Assembly: GCF_000364225.2 (NCBI RefSeq)
Contig: NZ_AQFT02000006.1
Location: forward strand, 1 to 64,000
Direction of reading: 5' to 3'
Origin: Eubacterium plexicaudatum ASF492
GTDB lineage: Bacteria > Bacillota > Clostridia > Lachnospirales > Lachnospiraceae
DNA: 64,000 nt
Below the pieces are notes generated by a model. The model worked only from the letters and a program-made list of their open reading frames with translations, did no database searches and had not been told where the DNA came from. Below, one piece after another: positions 53,474-63,634 of this stretch (position 1 is the stretch's first letter; every line of letters starts with the position of its first letter). The translations under genes and the position numbers were made by a program.

Positions 53474-54611
53474 TTGAATAAGAAAGAAATTGCAGAAATC
53501 AAAAAAAGGCTAAAAAAAGAGGGATGCACTTTTACACGTATGTGTGGCTGTTATGTAGACAGTACACACAATCGGATCACGCGTCTTGGTAAAACATTTT
53601 TGAATTTAGATGAAGAAGAATTTTATAAATATCTGGAACTTGCAAAAAAAGTTTTATCCGGAACAGTTGGAAATAATCTGCTCGAATTAGATTTTCCTTT
53701 AGAAGAAGAAGAGCAGGGCGGTAAGCAACAATTTTTACTTGGTCTGCGTGAGAGCAAACTCAAAAACGAAGAACTGTTAGAACGATTTTATGATTTAGTT
53801 ATCGAAAACTACTGTTTTACAGGAAATTATTTAATTTTAATCTATCATGACGCCTATGATGTGCCATTAAAAACCAAAGATAATAGAACGCTGGATGAAT
53901 CTGAAGAAATTTACGAATATTTGTTATGTGCCATTTGTCCGGTTACTTTATCCAAACCAGGACTTGGATACCTGGAAGATTCCAATGAAATTGGTCTTCG
54001 TATGCGTGACTGGATTGTTGGCGCCCCAGACACAGGTTTTGTATTCCCTGCCTTTACAGATCGCAGTACAGATATCCACGCCGCACTTTTTATACAAAGA
54101 ATGCAAAAGAACCACCAACAGAATTTATAGAAGGTGTCTTAGGCTGTAATCAGAAAATGACAGCCACGGAACAAAAGGAAGTTTTTCGTTCTATTCTGGA
54201 AGATGCACTGGGTGAAGAAAACCGATATGAAACCATCAAAGAAATACATGACAAAATTCATGAAAAAATTACGGAAAACACAGAATCATCACCAAAAACG
54301 TAGAACCGGAACAGATAGAATTATCCAAAAACACCATTCGGGAAATCTTAAACAACAGCGGTATCTCTGAAGATAAAGTTATACAGGCAGAACAGGAGTA
54401 TGACAAAAAAGTCGGTGAAGCAAAACTTTATGCTGAAAATGTCGTTGACCAGCGAAAATTCGAAGTGAAAACTTATGATGTAGTACTTCATGTAAAACCG
54501 GAAAAAGCAGCGCGTATTAAGTCTCAGATTATAGATGGTCAGAAGTGTCTGGTTATACCAATGGATGCAAATGAAAATGTCAATGTTAATGGAATACATA
54601 CTACTGTATAA
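53474..54611 (+). CDS. DUF4317-family protein (frame-disrupted)
   Basis: The protein has about 379 residues, with the family opening NKKEIAEIKKRLKKEG, TRMCGCYVDSTHNRI, a middle domain (YLILIYHDAYDVPLKTKDN, EYLLCAICPVTLSKPGLGYL) and a helical C-terminus ending ENVNVNGIHTTV at 54611. The start appears to be TTG 53474, with AGAGGGA about 8 bases upstream. Breaks lie near 54110 and 54300. DUF4317 is widespread in Clostridia; the role is unknown. It is transcribed toward the MITE region. Confidence 0.8.
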
Positions 54612-54631
54612 TTGCACTTTCGAGACCATTT

Positions 54632-54891
54632 ACTAGAGTGTGTCTTAAAGTTGCTAAAAAATTTATTAAACAGTATTTATCATTTCCGTATCATTTATAG
54701 TCCCACAAAAACCATATTCTTTTTCTTCGAAAAAAATACGATTTTTGTGGGACTAGCAAATACAAAAATTTATAAAAATCGACTTTCATCCAAAGGTGCA
54801 CACTGCAATAGGACTATGCTGACTAAATTTGAGATGAACTCACAACAACGTAGAAAGTGCACATCACAAAAATGATTTTTAAACACGCTCT
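54632..54891. repeat. MITE-like element (copy D) with an inner hairpin
   Basis: It starts with AGAGTGTGTCTTAAAG and ends with TTTTTAAACACGCTCT, the family's terminal inverted repeat. The right part (GACTAAATTTGAGATGAACT) matches copies A and C. Inside, 54698-54755 forms a separate strong hairpin: TAGTCCCACAAAAA paired with TTTTTGTGGGACTA. This could be a second tiny element nested in the first. Confidence 0.6.
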
Positions 54892-55152
54892 GACAGCAAT
54901 CGTATATTTTCAATAACACTATACAATAAAATTTTCAGCACACTTGAAAAAATTCTAAAATGTAATTCAAACTTCATCACATAGAATCCAAATAAATATA
55001 TACAATTATAACTTCATTAGCAAAGTTGAATGCAAACAATATTTAGAATTAATAATATTTATATTTAATTTTGAAATTATTTTTAGTGGATGTTTGGTTG
55101 TTAAATATACATTTATTTATAATTATTCGCAAAACTATCATTTTGCGAATAA
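54892..55152. other. AT-rich gap between MITE and rep
   Basis: About 260 bases without a gene. The end holds an A/T-rich inverted repeat near 55120-55158 (AATTATTCGCAAAA and TTTTGCGAATAATT), which is a likely terminator for the minus-strand rep gene. Confidence 0.5.
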
Positions 55153-56441
55153 TTATTTCTTACCGGTTCCATTCATTTTTTCCAATAAGCTAGCTATTTC
55201 CTGTTGTAGTTGTGGATTTCCAGCCATCATACTTTGTAATTCTTCAAAAGAAATCTCTCTCTTTTCAGTCGTTTTTTCTTCCTCTATCATATCTGTCTGC
55301 TTTGTTTCTTTTGAAATTCCCTGGTTTAATAGATTCTTTTCGAGTTCATCATAATCATAATTTCGTTGATGAAAATTATGATATGAAGACGCGTGTTCTG
55401 CCGTCTTCAAAGGTGTTTCTTTTTCTAATTGTCGACCTGCTGATAACGGGTTATATCCATTCTTCATAAAATAACACGCCAATCCTACTTTGCTTTCACA
55501 TTTTGAATGATCTACAATTTCCAATGCCTCCTGAATAAACTGATCATCCCTATTATATCTTTTCGCCATGGACAAAATGTCTCTCACCTCAGCATCTTGA
55601 TAACCTCTTTTGCGAATCTCAACATGCTGACTTGTAATTTCATAAAATGCAGCGTCAGCTACTACTTTGAATTCGGATTTAGTTGTGTGACATGAAACGT
55701 TAAACTTAATACCCCTTTTGTCCGGATTTTAATTTTCCTCTATTCTCTTCATATTCAAAATAAATATCTGTGCTTCCATTAATCTGTTCCATAGATGGTT
55801 TAATCACATATCGTTTAAAATCCGTATACTTATACGATTTTGGACAATCTAGCATGCGTAATAATTCCTCTATCGCTATTGTAAATACTCCTGTTTCCAG
55901 ATCGGGATTCTTAAGATTCCAATTTTTACGATCTTGAAAAAGATAATACAAGCGTTTTGCATATTTATTACTAAGATTGATCGCATATCGAATTGAATAA
56001 TATGCCCCACGGCGAGATTCCACAATCATTCGCTTAAGATCATCGTCCATTTTAAAATCAATATGGCTGTTTTCCTCATTTTTGCACGAACATATGTAAT
56101 CTTAGAAAACCAGGGATAAAAAATAGATGTGTCTTCATCCTTTTTCAGTTTAAACCCTTTTCCTTCCAAAGATTCTACCGCTTGTTTTAAAAACCGATAA
56201 GCATGTGATTTATCCTCAATATTATAGTATTCTTTTACATCTGCAACTCTTATGGAATATTCTTTTTATCAACTTGATCATCAATCATGCCAAATGCAAT
56301 ATCCATAATATCATTCTGCCTTCGATCCAAATTATATCTGGCTTCCACTATACTTTGAGGACGAAATGCTACCTCATTTCCTCCTTTTTTGCGTATTTTC
56401 TTTTTTTCATTTTGAGATGTTGTTTCTGACTTTTTTGCCAT
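55153..56441 (-). CDS. rep: Rep_3-family replication initiator (frame-disrupted)
   Basis: Rep_3 initiators bind iterons and open plasmid origins. The reconstructed protein of about 430 residues begins MAKKSETTSQNEKKKIRKKG. It has the winged-helix signature YSIRYAINLSNKYAKRLYYL, AIEELLRMLDCPKSYKYTDF plus KRYVIKPSMEQINGSTDIYF and EYEENRGK, then a C-terminal extension ending SLLEKMNGTGKK. AGGAGG lies 6 bases before ATG 56441. Breaks lie near 56245, 56060 and 55705. The iteron array lies 1.4 kb upstream. The C-terminal 190 residues are longer than in most small-plasmid Rep proteins. Confidence 0.85.
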
Positions 56442-57298
56442 ATTTCCTCCTAGTATCATAATGATGCAGCAAAAATAGCTACCGAGTCTATTCTTTTTTC
56501 AAATAACAAATCATCAGTTCTTCTTAAATTCATATACCAACTACTAAATACATTTCATTATTATTTATTTATCATTCCTTCATGAAAACATCCAATCAAA
56601 CATAAAACTCATTTCTTATAAAAGCAAAAAAACACTTCTATAACTGTGTGCGCTTTATAGTAATACAATTTTTACATAGTCTCAATTTCGGGCATTACCC
56701 TATCTTTTCAATCTTCTCCATAAAGTTTTAACAGAACTTTTGTCAATATATTATTTATAAGAATAACACAAACATAAACCTATGAAAAGTGCATTATATC
56801 GAAATCAACAAAAAAGTTAATTTGAGACCGAAAATCTCTTTTAACTCTTTTCAATTCCTCTGACTTTATATTCATCTGAGCATCAACAGCACTTTCGTAT
56901 GAGACATAGGCCCTACTAAAACAATATTTTATGTTTTCTTAAAATCAATCTCGATTTTGGCCAAAGAGAGCAATATTATGTTTTCTGAATATATCTCAAA
57001 TAAACACTATCGAACAAAATCCTTATAAGATAACTGGTTTTATATTTTGTCATTCCTGTTTCATTTTATAACTATAAATAACAGTAGACTTGCACTCATC
57101 TTTTTATTATTAAATCACCACAACTAACTTAACGCCAAAATGCTGCTGTTTTGATACATATTATCAAAAATAAATATCTTGAACAATCACTTATTTATAT
57201 CCCGGTAAATTCTTCTTTCATTTATTCACTCATAAAAATGAAAAATAATTATGTACGAACATCAAAAATTTATAATCAAAAAACGATATCTATCACCT
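56442..57298. other. AT-rich gap upstream of rep
   Basis: About 850 bases in which no gene, terminator or clear repeat was recognised. It must include the rep promoter, which could not be picked out with confidence in such AT-rich DNA. Confidence 0.5.
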
Positions 57299-57447
57299 AG
57301 TACTACAGCGAACTTTTCAAATTTGTTTGTCTACTATAAACAAAATCAACTATATGACATAACATATTCTCAGTTGTTTTACATGAAAAACCTGCCCCAA
57401 ATTATTCCTTGGGAAACGCAAATCAAAGAAAGTTCGCTGTAGTACTA
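57299..57447. repeat. 149-bp MITE-like element with perfect 18-bp inverted ends
   Basis: AGTACTACAGCGAACTTT (57299-57316) and AAAGTTCGCTGTAGTACT (57429-57446) are perfect inverted repeats. They enclose about 110 bases with no convincing gene. Its ends differ from the 15.4/31.8/54.6-kb family, so it is a second type of non-autonomous element. It seems to have cut the 3' end of a small minus-strand frame. Confidence 0.65.
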
Positions 57448-57658
57448 TGCCGATACACTCAAATTTATTTTTCACATAAAGAATAGAAACACAGTAGTAT
57501 TTTTCATCAACTATTATACTATGGCAAATCGATTCTTTTTTGAATATACACTTTAATATTGTCCGTGCATCACAAAAACCTTTTCTCTTTTTAAAACCAA
57601 TATGTATCTCGCAAAATATAGGACAATTTTCTTCGTCAAAATAAATCTTTAATCGCAT
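57448..57658 (-). CDS. Possible small protein truncated by a MITE
   Basis: A minus-strand frame begins MRLKIYFDEENCPIFCEIHI and has coding-like composition with several cysteines (GFCDARTILKCIFKKESICH). It runs into the inverted repeat of the 149-bp element, after which about 30 unrelated codons follow. No family is recognised and no good ribosome-binding site is seen. Confidence 0.35.
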
Positions 57659-57848
57659 TCGTATCTGAAAAAAAATAAGCTATACAAAACTACAAATAAC
57701 ATACATAAACTTATATAACATTTATTTCCACACTATAAAATATTTCATAATATCAATTAATTCTCAATAGTTATTTCATATTTATCATCTAAAATATGTT
57801 TTTATTCAATCGATTCTAATATCCAAAACGACTTGTATTTGCTTTATT

Positions 57849-59018
57849 ACCGCTATTTTCTCTTAGCTTACGAATCAATCATTTGTTAATCATTATATTT
57901 TCTTCTACCGCTACTTTCTCTTAACTTTTTGTTTCTTTCCGCTATTTTCTCTTAGCTTTTACCTATTCCTACATCTTTAATTTTGCATTCACATCCTTTC
58001 TAAATTTTCTTTAGAAATTATTAATTTTACATATAGTATACAGCTGACTTCTCTTATCTTTTCTTTCTATTTTATATTATTATACATCTATTTTCTCTCA
58101 GCTTTTAACATTTTAACCGCTATTTTCTCTTCTCTTTTATTATATACGGCTATTTTCTCTCAGCTTTTAACATTTTAGCAGCTATATCCTCTTCTCTTTT
58201 ATTATTATACAGCTATTTTCTCTCAGCTTTTAGCGTTTTAACCACTACATTTTCTTTCTTTAAGTATTTTAACAGTTATTATCTCTTAGCTTTTAGCATT
58301 TTAACAGCCACTTTCTCTCAGCTTTTAGCATTTTCTAATGATTTTCCTCCGTTTTTTATAATATACAGCTATTATCTCTTAGCTCTCTATTAATATACAG
58401 CTAAATTCTCTTAGCTTATTGGGTATTCTCATTTACTGCAATGAATAAAAATACAGCCATTTTCTCTTCTCTTTTAAGATCATAACAACATAATTTAACA
58501 AAAAGAAGAATCATTACGACTTTAAATACAATTCTAAGTTATTTACTTATTTAAAATATTGTAACAGCCATATCTTCTTAGCTTTTTTATCTCTAATACA
58601 GCTATTTTCTCTTAGCTTTTTTATTTTTGTTAGATATAGTAATGATTTATAGTAAATTTAAACCAAATATATCCAGCCATATTCTCTTAGCTTTTTTTCT
58701 CATTCTTTCTTTATATATCCGCCACTTTCTCTCATCTTTTATAGAATTTTTCTATCCTAATTATAGAGAAATAGTTACTCTAATAAATATAGTAGCTTTT
58801 TATATCTTTAACCAAATAACATTTACATCCTATTTTTATCCTTTTCATAGTATTTTAATTTAAAGATATGAGTTTGTCAAGAATGCTTTCTTTTCTCTTA
58901 GCTTTAAACAGCCATATTTTCTTTACATCACAGCTATTCTTTCTCTCGAAAAACGCCATTTTCTCTTATCTTAACAGCAGATTACTCTTCACAATACAGC
59001 TTAATTCTCTTGTCTTAT
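57849..59018. repeat. Iteron array: about 25 imperfect 22-23 bp direct repeats (putative origin)
   Basis: The motif ACAGCYA followed by TTTTCTCTYAGCTTTT repeats in one orientation. Clear copies start at 57849, 57907, 57938, 58040, 58084, 58116, 58146, 58178, 58209, 58272, 58304, 58365, 58397, 58453, 58564, 58598, 58673 and 58718. Degenerate ones start near 58241, 58883, 58908, 58930, 58953, 58974 and 58996. Spacing is irregular, often 30-32 bases (about three helical turns) between 58084 and 58397. On the rep-coding strand it reads AAAAGCTRAGAGAAAA. A Rep_3 gene plus such repeats is the classic iteron origin layout. Confidence 0.8.
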
Positions 59019-59052
59019 GGATTATATACGTTGAATTTATCACATTTTTTTT

Positions 59053-59087
59053 CTACCATACTATACCATACTATACCATACTACCAT
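59053..59087. repeat. Short tandem repeat CTATACCATA
   Basis: About three and a half copies of the 10-mer CTATACCATA stand just beyond the last iteron. It could be part of the origin (an unwinding element) or a simple sequence repeat. The following stretch to 59560 contains no gene that can be identified. Confidence 0.6.
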
Positions 59088-59559
59088 TCATTTCCATTCT
59101 ACTACTATGAAGTAGTTATACAAAAAATATCTATCAATTCTTCATCAAGGAATGTTCTATTCATGTATCAGAATTCTCATTCATATTTCTTCTGGTTGAG
59201 GTACTTAAGATAGTATGTTATTCTTGACGATATTACCTGTTTTAAAACAGTTTTTTTATCTGCTAATAATATGATCGACCTTCGATACATAGTCAGCATC
59301 AAGGGGCTGATGTGGAATGAGAATAGTTGATTTCTGTTGTATAAGAAACAATTGCAAAGCCGGTGGAACTGCCAAAATATATGGGATGATTTTATGCAAA
59401 ATAGAAAAAATTCTATCCTGTTGTTATGCAGCAGCATATGTTTTGTTTCCTGTTTCGAGAATGGTCCTCATAGGCGCGAATCAAAGTCAACCTTCCAAAG
59501 GGTGCTTTAATCCAGGGCTATAAGCCCATGATAGCGACCCGCTCTTAAAGACGCCAGCC

Positions 59560-60088
59560 TTTACTTTGTTCAATCTATCCTGTCTTTGCTGCTTTTGCCA
59601 CTCATCAAGAGGTGTTTGTATTAGCTGCTACCCTAAAAAGGGTTGTCATATTTCCTTTAAGTTGAGTTTATTCAGCGCTATATCATGCTTTTCCTGCTCC
59701 TGGATATACTTTTTGATAGTTGCCTCATTAAGTTCTACTGTGTTTATATAATATCCTTCTGCCCAGAAATGATGGTTGCCAAATTCGCATTTCAGGTTTC
59801 ATATTTATCAAATATCATCCGTGCACTTTTCCCTTTCAGGTATCCTATAAAGCCGTGCACGCTTATCTTGGGTGGTATGCTCAAAAGCATATGTATATGG
59901 TCGGCATTAAATGTCCTTCTAATATTTCTACTCCTTTATACGCACACAGCTGTTTTAGAATATCCTTTATGATTTCTTTGTATTGATTACATATTATTTT
60001 TTGTCTAGACTTTGGAGTGAATACTATATGGTATTTATGGTATTTGCATACCCATTTTGTGTGTGTTAATGAATTTGCCTTCTGGGCT
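59560..60088 (-). pseudogene. tnpA: IS200/IS605-family transposase TnpA, disrupted
   Basis: Reading the minus strand across several breaks gives THTKWVCKYHKYHIVFTPKS, DILKQLCAYKGVEILEGHLM, then PDHIHMLLSIPPKISVHGF with the HUH motif, IGYLKGKSARMIFDKY and NEATIKKYIQEQEKHDIALN. This is the full IS200 transposase sequence in order. The expected ATG is ATA, and an imperfect subterminal hairpin follows at 60093-60152. Several frame breaks (near 59700, 59790 and 59910) could be errors or real decay. Confidence 0.7.
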
Positions 60089-60429
60089 ATAAATCACTTT
60101 TCCGTTATAAGATAACCTGAACAATTATATCTATGACGGAAAGGTGATTTTTGTTGTATAACAACCGATGCGCACCCGAATAGCGGATGATTTATTGTCC
60201 GGCATATCTCCATTTATCTATTGAGAAAAACCCCGATGCACTGACAGGCTAAAGCCCATAAATTTAGTTCAGCAGTCTGGTAAAACTGTTGAATGGATTT
60301 ATTATTTTAGTCTATCCGTTACCATTGTTTTTTTGAAAATTCGCACGTTTATTTTTATCTGTCAGGTTTATAAAACAACTCCATGATAAGCACGGAACAT
60401 CCGTTATCTGTATAGACGAAATTTTACAT

Positions 60430-61075
60430 TCTTCTTAAATAGAATAAGAATAATCCCGTTTTCTGCGAGGAAGCATACTGCCTGAAATGAATGACACTCT
60501 GCTATTGTCCATATAATGAGCCATAGCAGGTTTTTTATTTCAGCATAAGTTCTGTTGCCTGTTTTTATGGTATGGGTGGAGAAATTCTGCTTGAAACGTT
60601 AAAAAAAAATTTTACTTGCCAGCGGTTCATTTAAAGGTGCGGGATTACTTCGCCGTAGTATTTTGCGTCAAGAGATGTAATAACCACGATTCATCCGGCG
60701 CTGAGCAGTGTTGCTGTCTGGATCTCGCGTTGGTTTTTTGAAGCTTGCCTGATTTTACGTTTCCTTGCTTTTGCTGCCTGTCCATACGGGAGCTTGTGGA
60801 CGATTACCCGTACAAAACCTGTTTTCCACTTATATCTGTAAAAATCGAAAACATTTATCCACTCCATATGCTTTTCTTCTGCTTCTTTCAGAAGGTCTGT
60901 CAGGAAAATTTTTTTCATTGTGCATCATGCAGACAGAGTTTTTATGGTGTGATGCGAAAAATTACATCTGTATTCTGCTCTTGTGCGTAAATAAATTTCT
61001 GCGTTATCCCGCATCCGGCATCTACCATGAGGAAGTTTCCTTATTTCATTGAGAATTGCGTTAGGGATTAGATTC
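60430..61075 (-). pseudogene. IS4-family transposase remnant
   Basis: The minus strand reads VDAGCGITQKFIYAQEQNTD, VIFRITP, FLTDLLKEAEEKHMEWINVF, KTGFVRVIVHKLPYGQAAKA, then RWQVKFFF where IS4-type enzymes have RWQVELLFKR. The order matches the C-terminal half of an IS4-family DDE transposase. The N-terminal half is missing beyond 61075, and there are internal stops and frame changes, so this is a true fragment. The 60155-60430 stretch beside it shows no gene. Confidence 0.65.
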
Positions 61076-61139
61076 CATGTATGTTGATCTAAAATCTTTA
61101 CCTGTTTTATCTTGTTTTCTGGTAACTATTCAGAACCCC

Positions 61140-62583
61140 TTATTCAAAGATGAAATCAGGATGACCTGAGATTGCATTTCTGATTGCTTCGTAAGCATTG
61201 TATCCCTGCTTATGTGCTGTGCCAACATAGGACATGATTTTTAGATAATCTCTGGCACCTTCCTCAGTTCGGAAGCATCCGGATACTTTGGTTTTCACCT
61301 TTATCATCCGCAGATCTCGTTCCGCCTGGTTGTTATCAAACGGGACATGGAAGTTATGGATAAAAAGGCAGACTGAGGCCTTGTAATTTGCAAGGCGTTC
61401 TGCCAGGGCAAGGATTTTTCCTTTTTCTTCCGTCCACGTTTTTTCTCCGTGGTTTCGGTAAGTGGATTTTCCTTCCAGGCCTGTTCGATAAGTTCATCAT
61501 ACTTCTTATCGAACTTATGATAATGATAATAGCTCAGAGAGTCCTTTCCCTTCTCTACAGCTTTCTCTTTGGCCTTTTTCATTTCCAGTAAAAGGTCTAT
61601 AAATGCAGATGCCCACTTCTGATCCGGATGATTTTCATCAATCCCCGTTAATTCACGGAGAAGATGGGCACAGCAGACTGCATGCTGAATATCCGGATAA
61701 TTCCAGTAGGAAGCCCAGCAGTCATGCATGGCAATCCCTTTGAATTCCGGAAGAACGCCGCATTGCCCCATACCTGCAGTTCCACGTTTGGGACTGATAT
61801 CAAGATAGGTGTATTCACAGTTTGAGGCACCATGAACCCACCAGAGTTTTTTATCCACTCTGGTTCCGGTTTCGTCGAAATGTCCAAGCGCAGAACCGAT
61901 CATCTTATCCTTGATCTTACCTACTGTTTCACTCAGACTGTCAGCGCATCTTTTTACCATGCTGCTGACCGTTCCTGTTGCAATCGGAATGTTAAATACT
62001 CCGGAAAGAATCTCATGGGTACGTTTGATGCTGACTGCGCCTACGGTATTTAGTGCAACAGCTAATGCCTGAAGGTTTTCACCATACTGTACGGTTGCTT
62101 TTACGTCAGAAGGGAAAGCACCTGTGCGGGTATCTCCATGCAGCATACAGACTGGAAGTTCCAGCGCCTGATGCTCCGTTACATTGACTGTAACAACCGC
62201 GTCAATAACATGGCGTTTCTCCGCAATACATGCAGTGCCTTTGCACATCTGATAATGCTGGCATCCTTTACATGCGGAGGGCATATGTTTGACTATTTCA
62301 TCCGGAGCTGTTATTACCGCTAAATGTATCCCTGATGTCCATCCTGTCCACCGACCTTTTTTCCGGATGGTTTGCGCAGACTCTTAGGAGCAGGTTTTTT
62401 ATAGCCATCACTTGAAGGTGGTTTGGAACTGTTTTTGGAGTTCTTATTAATCTGTTCCTTCAGTTCCTGTATGGTCTGATTTAACTCAGCAATAGTTGCT
62501 GTGAGAATTTCATTTTGCCTGAGCAATGAAGCATTCTGTTCAAGCAATTGCTGAACCATTTCAAGTGTAACATTTACTGGCAT
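61140..62583 (-). CDS. tnpC: IS66-family transposase (frame-disrupted)
   Basis: The product is about 481 residues. It has an N-terminal leucine-zipper-like coiled coil (LEQNASLLRQNEILTATIAE), a Ser/Lys-rich linker (NSKNSSKPPSSDG), a zinc-finger (CKGCQHYQMCKG), and the catalytic core with DDE residues in ALGHFDETGTRVD, IAMHDCWASYWNY and DNNQAERDLRMIKVK. It ends GHPDFIFE with the stop at 61140-61142. Breaks lie near 62305 and 61340. The accessory tnpA and tnpB genes of complete IS66 elements are not seen, so this is a single-gene or truncated copy. Confidence 0.88.
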
Positions 62584-62948
62584 TCAGACCACCTTCTTCC
62601 GTTAAATTTGATACTTCTATTTTAACGGAAAATGGTCCAAAAAGCGAATCGTGTCGTTTTGATATACTGTCAAAATGACGGTGGATAAACAGTAAAAAAC
62701 AAGAGATAATTGCCGGTAACACTCGGATAAAATCCACAATTACTCTGTTATCTGTGATACAACTGTGGAATTATGTTTCAGTAATCCACAACCCAAAAGC
62801 ACTTGGCAGTTATACTAGAAAGTTATCCACTTTTTACACTAAAGCAATGACAAAACAGAAATTTTATTTTCTCTGTTTTGTCCAAAAATCAATGTGCCCT
62901 TAACGGGGTGCTGAACAGTTACGTTTTCTGTTAATGAATTACACAGAT
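62584..62948. other. Gap beside IS66 with DnaA-box-like octamers
   Basis: About 365 bases without a gene. GTGGATAA at 62683-62690 and TTATCCAC at 62822-62829 resemble DnaA boxes in opposite orientation, and TCCACAA recurs between them. This could be IS66 end sequence or the edge of another origin element; nothing decisive is visible. Confidence 0.3.
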
Positions 62949-63202
62949 GGATACGTTGCTGATTATGCTATTTTCCACTCTGGCGTATAACAGATGCATC
63001 TATCAGGAGTATATTTTTAAATCGTTAAAAAAAGAAATATCCGATGCCGGAAGAAAGGCGGAAAACGGGGAATGCAGTATTTTACGCAGGAAAGGCTCAA
63101 CTTTGGAAAAACGTTTCCGCTAGGCGGTGTTAGAAATAATGAAAATTCAAGGGCACTGGCGGCAGCTGCAAGGATACGGAATGAAAAATTTGAGCTGGAG
63201 TA
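62949..63202 (+). CDS. Possible small protein of unknown function
   Basis: A frame starting MDTLLIMLFSTLAYNRCIYQ continues through SLKKEISDAGRKAENGECSI. With one assumed base change near 63115 it goes on to LGGVRNNENSRALAAAARIR and a stop at about 63202. The composition is coding-like, but no family or ribosome-binding site is recognised. Confidence 0.3.
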
Positions 63203-63229
63203 GAGAAACAGCATTCTTAGTAGTTCTAT

Positions 63230-63461
63230 ACAAGTGTACACACCATGTTTTTTGTGCAGGGTGTCAGTGTGTTTTGCTATTTCATCTATTTGCTGAAGAA
63301 GTATTTTATTGTCACAGTTTATAAAAACTTCTTGTAATTTACTGTTCGCTTTGTTAAAATCGTTTTGTAAGTTCTTGACAGTCCTTTTTTAGAATATCTG
63401 TTTACCGAAATTCCAAAGCATCTGGATGATACTGATTGCGTTTTTTGGACGACCTGCTCAT
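63230..63461 (-). CDS. Possible small protein of unknown function
   Basis: On the minus strand an ATG at 63459-63461 opens MSRSSKKRNQYHPDALEF. After frame changes near 63405 and 63360 the sequence KKDCQELTKRF, NKANSKLQEVFINCDNKILL and QQIDEIAKHTDTLHKKHGVY follows. It reads like a small helical plasmid-type protein. The end and frame are uncertain, and the 63462-63634 stretch next to it is empty. Confidence 0.25.
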
Positions 63462-63634
63462 CTGGTAACTGAAACTGCCCGTGAACTGCCAGAAGACCAA
63501 TATAGTTTAACAATCAATACATAAAAATAAAGTGTGCAGATAAGTTTTTTTATTCTTACACACTTTATTTATACTCTTAATTTTATACTGAACGTCCATT
63601 AAGCCCCCAGCAGAGCTCTTAACTTGACCCACAA

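Noticed and set aside
57849..59018. Possible CRISPR array
   Set aside because: The repeats are imperfect, spaced irregularly with AT-rich gaps from under 10 to over 80 bases, and no cas genes are nearby. The setting next to a Rep_3 gene fits iterons.
59317..59523. 68-codon plus-strand frame between the iterons and IS200
   Set aside because: It has no ribosome-binding site or recognisable family and overlaps likely IS200 end sequence, so it was not called as a gene.
62683..62829. A DnaA-dependent origin next to IS66
   Set aside because: Only two DnaA-box-like octamers are seen, with no dnaA, dnaN or AT-rich unwinding element beside them; the match may be chance.
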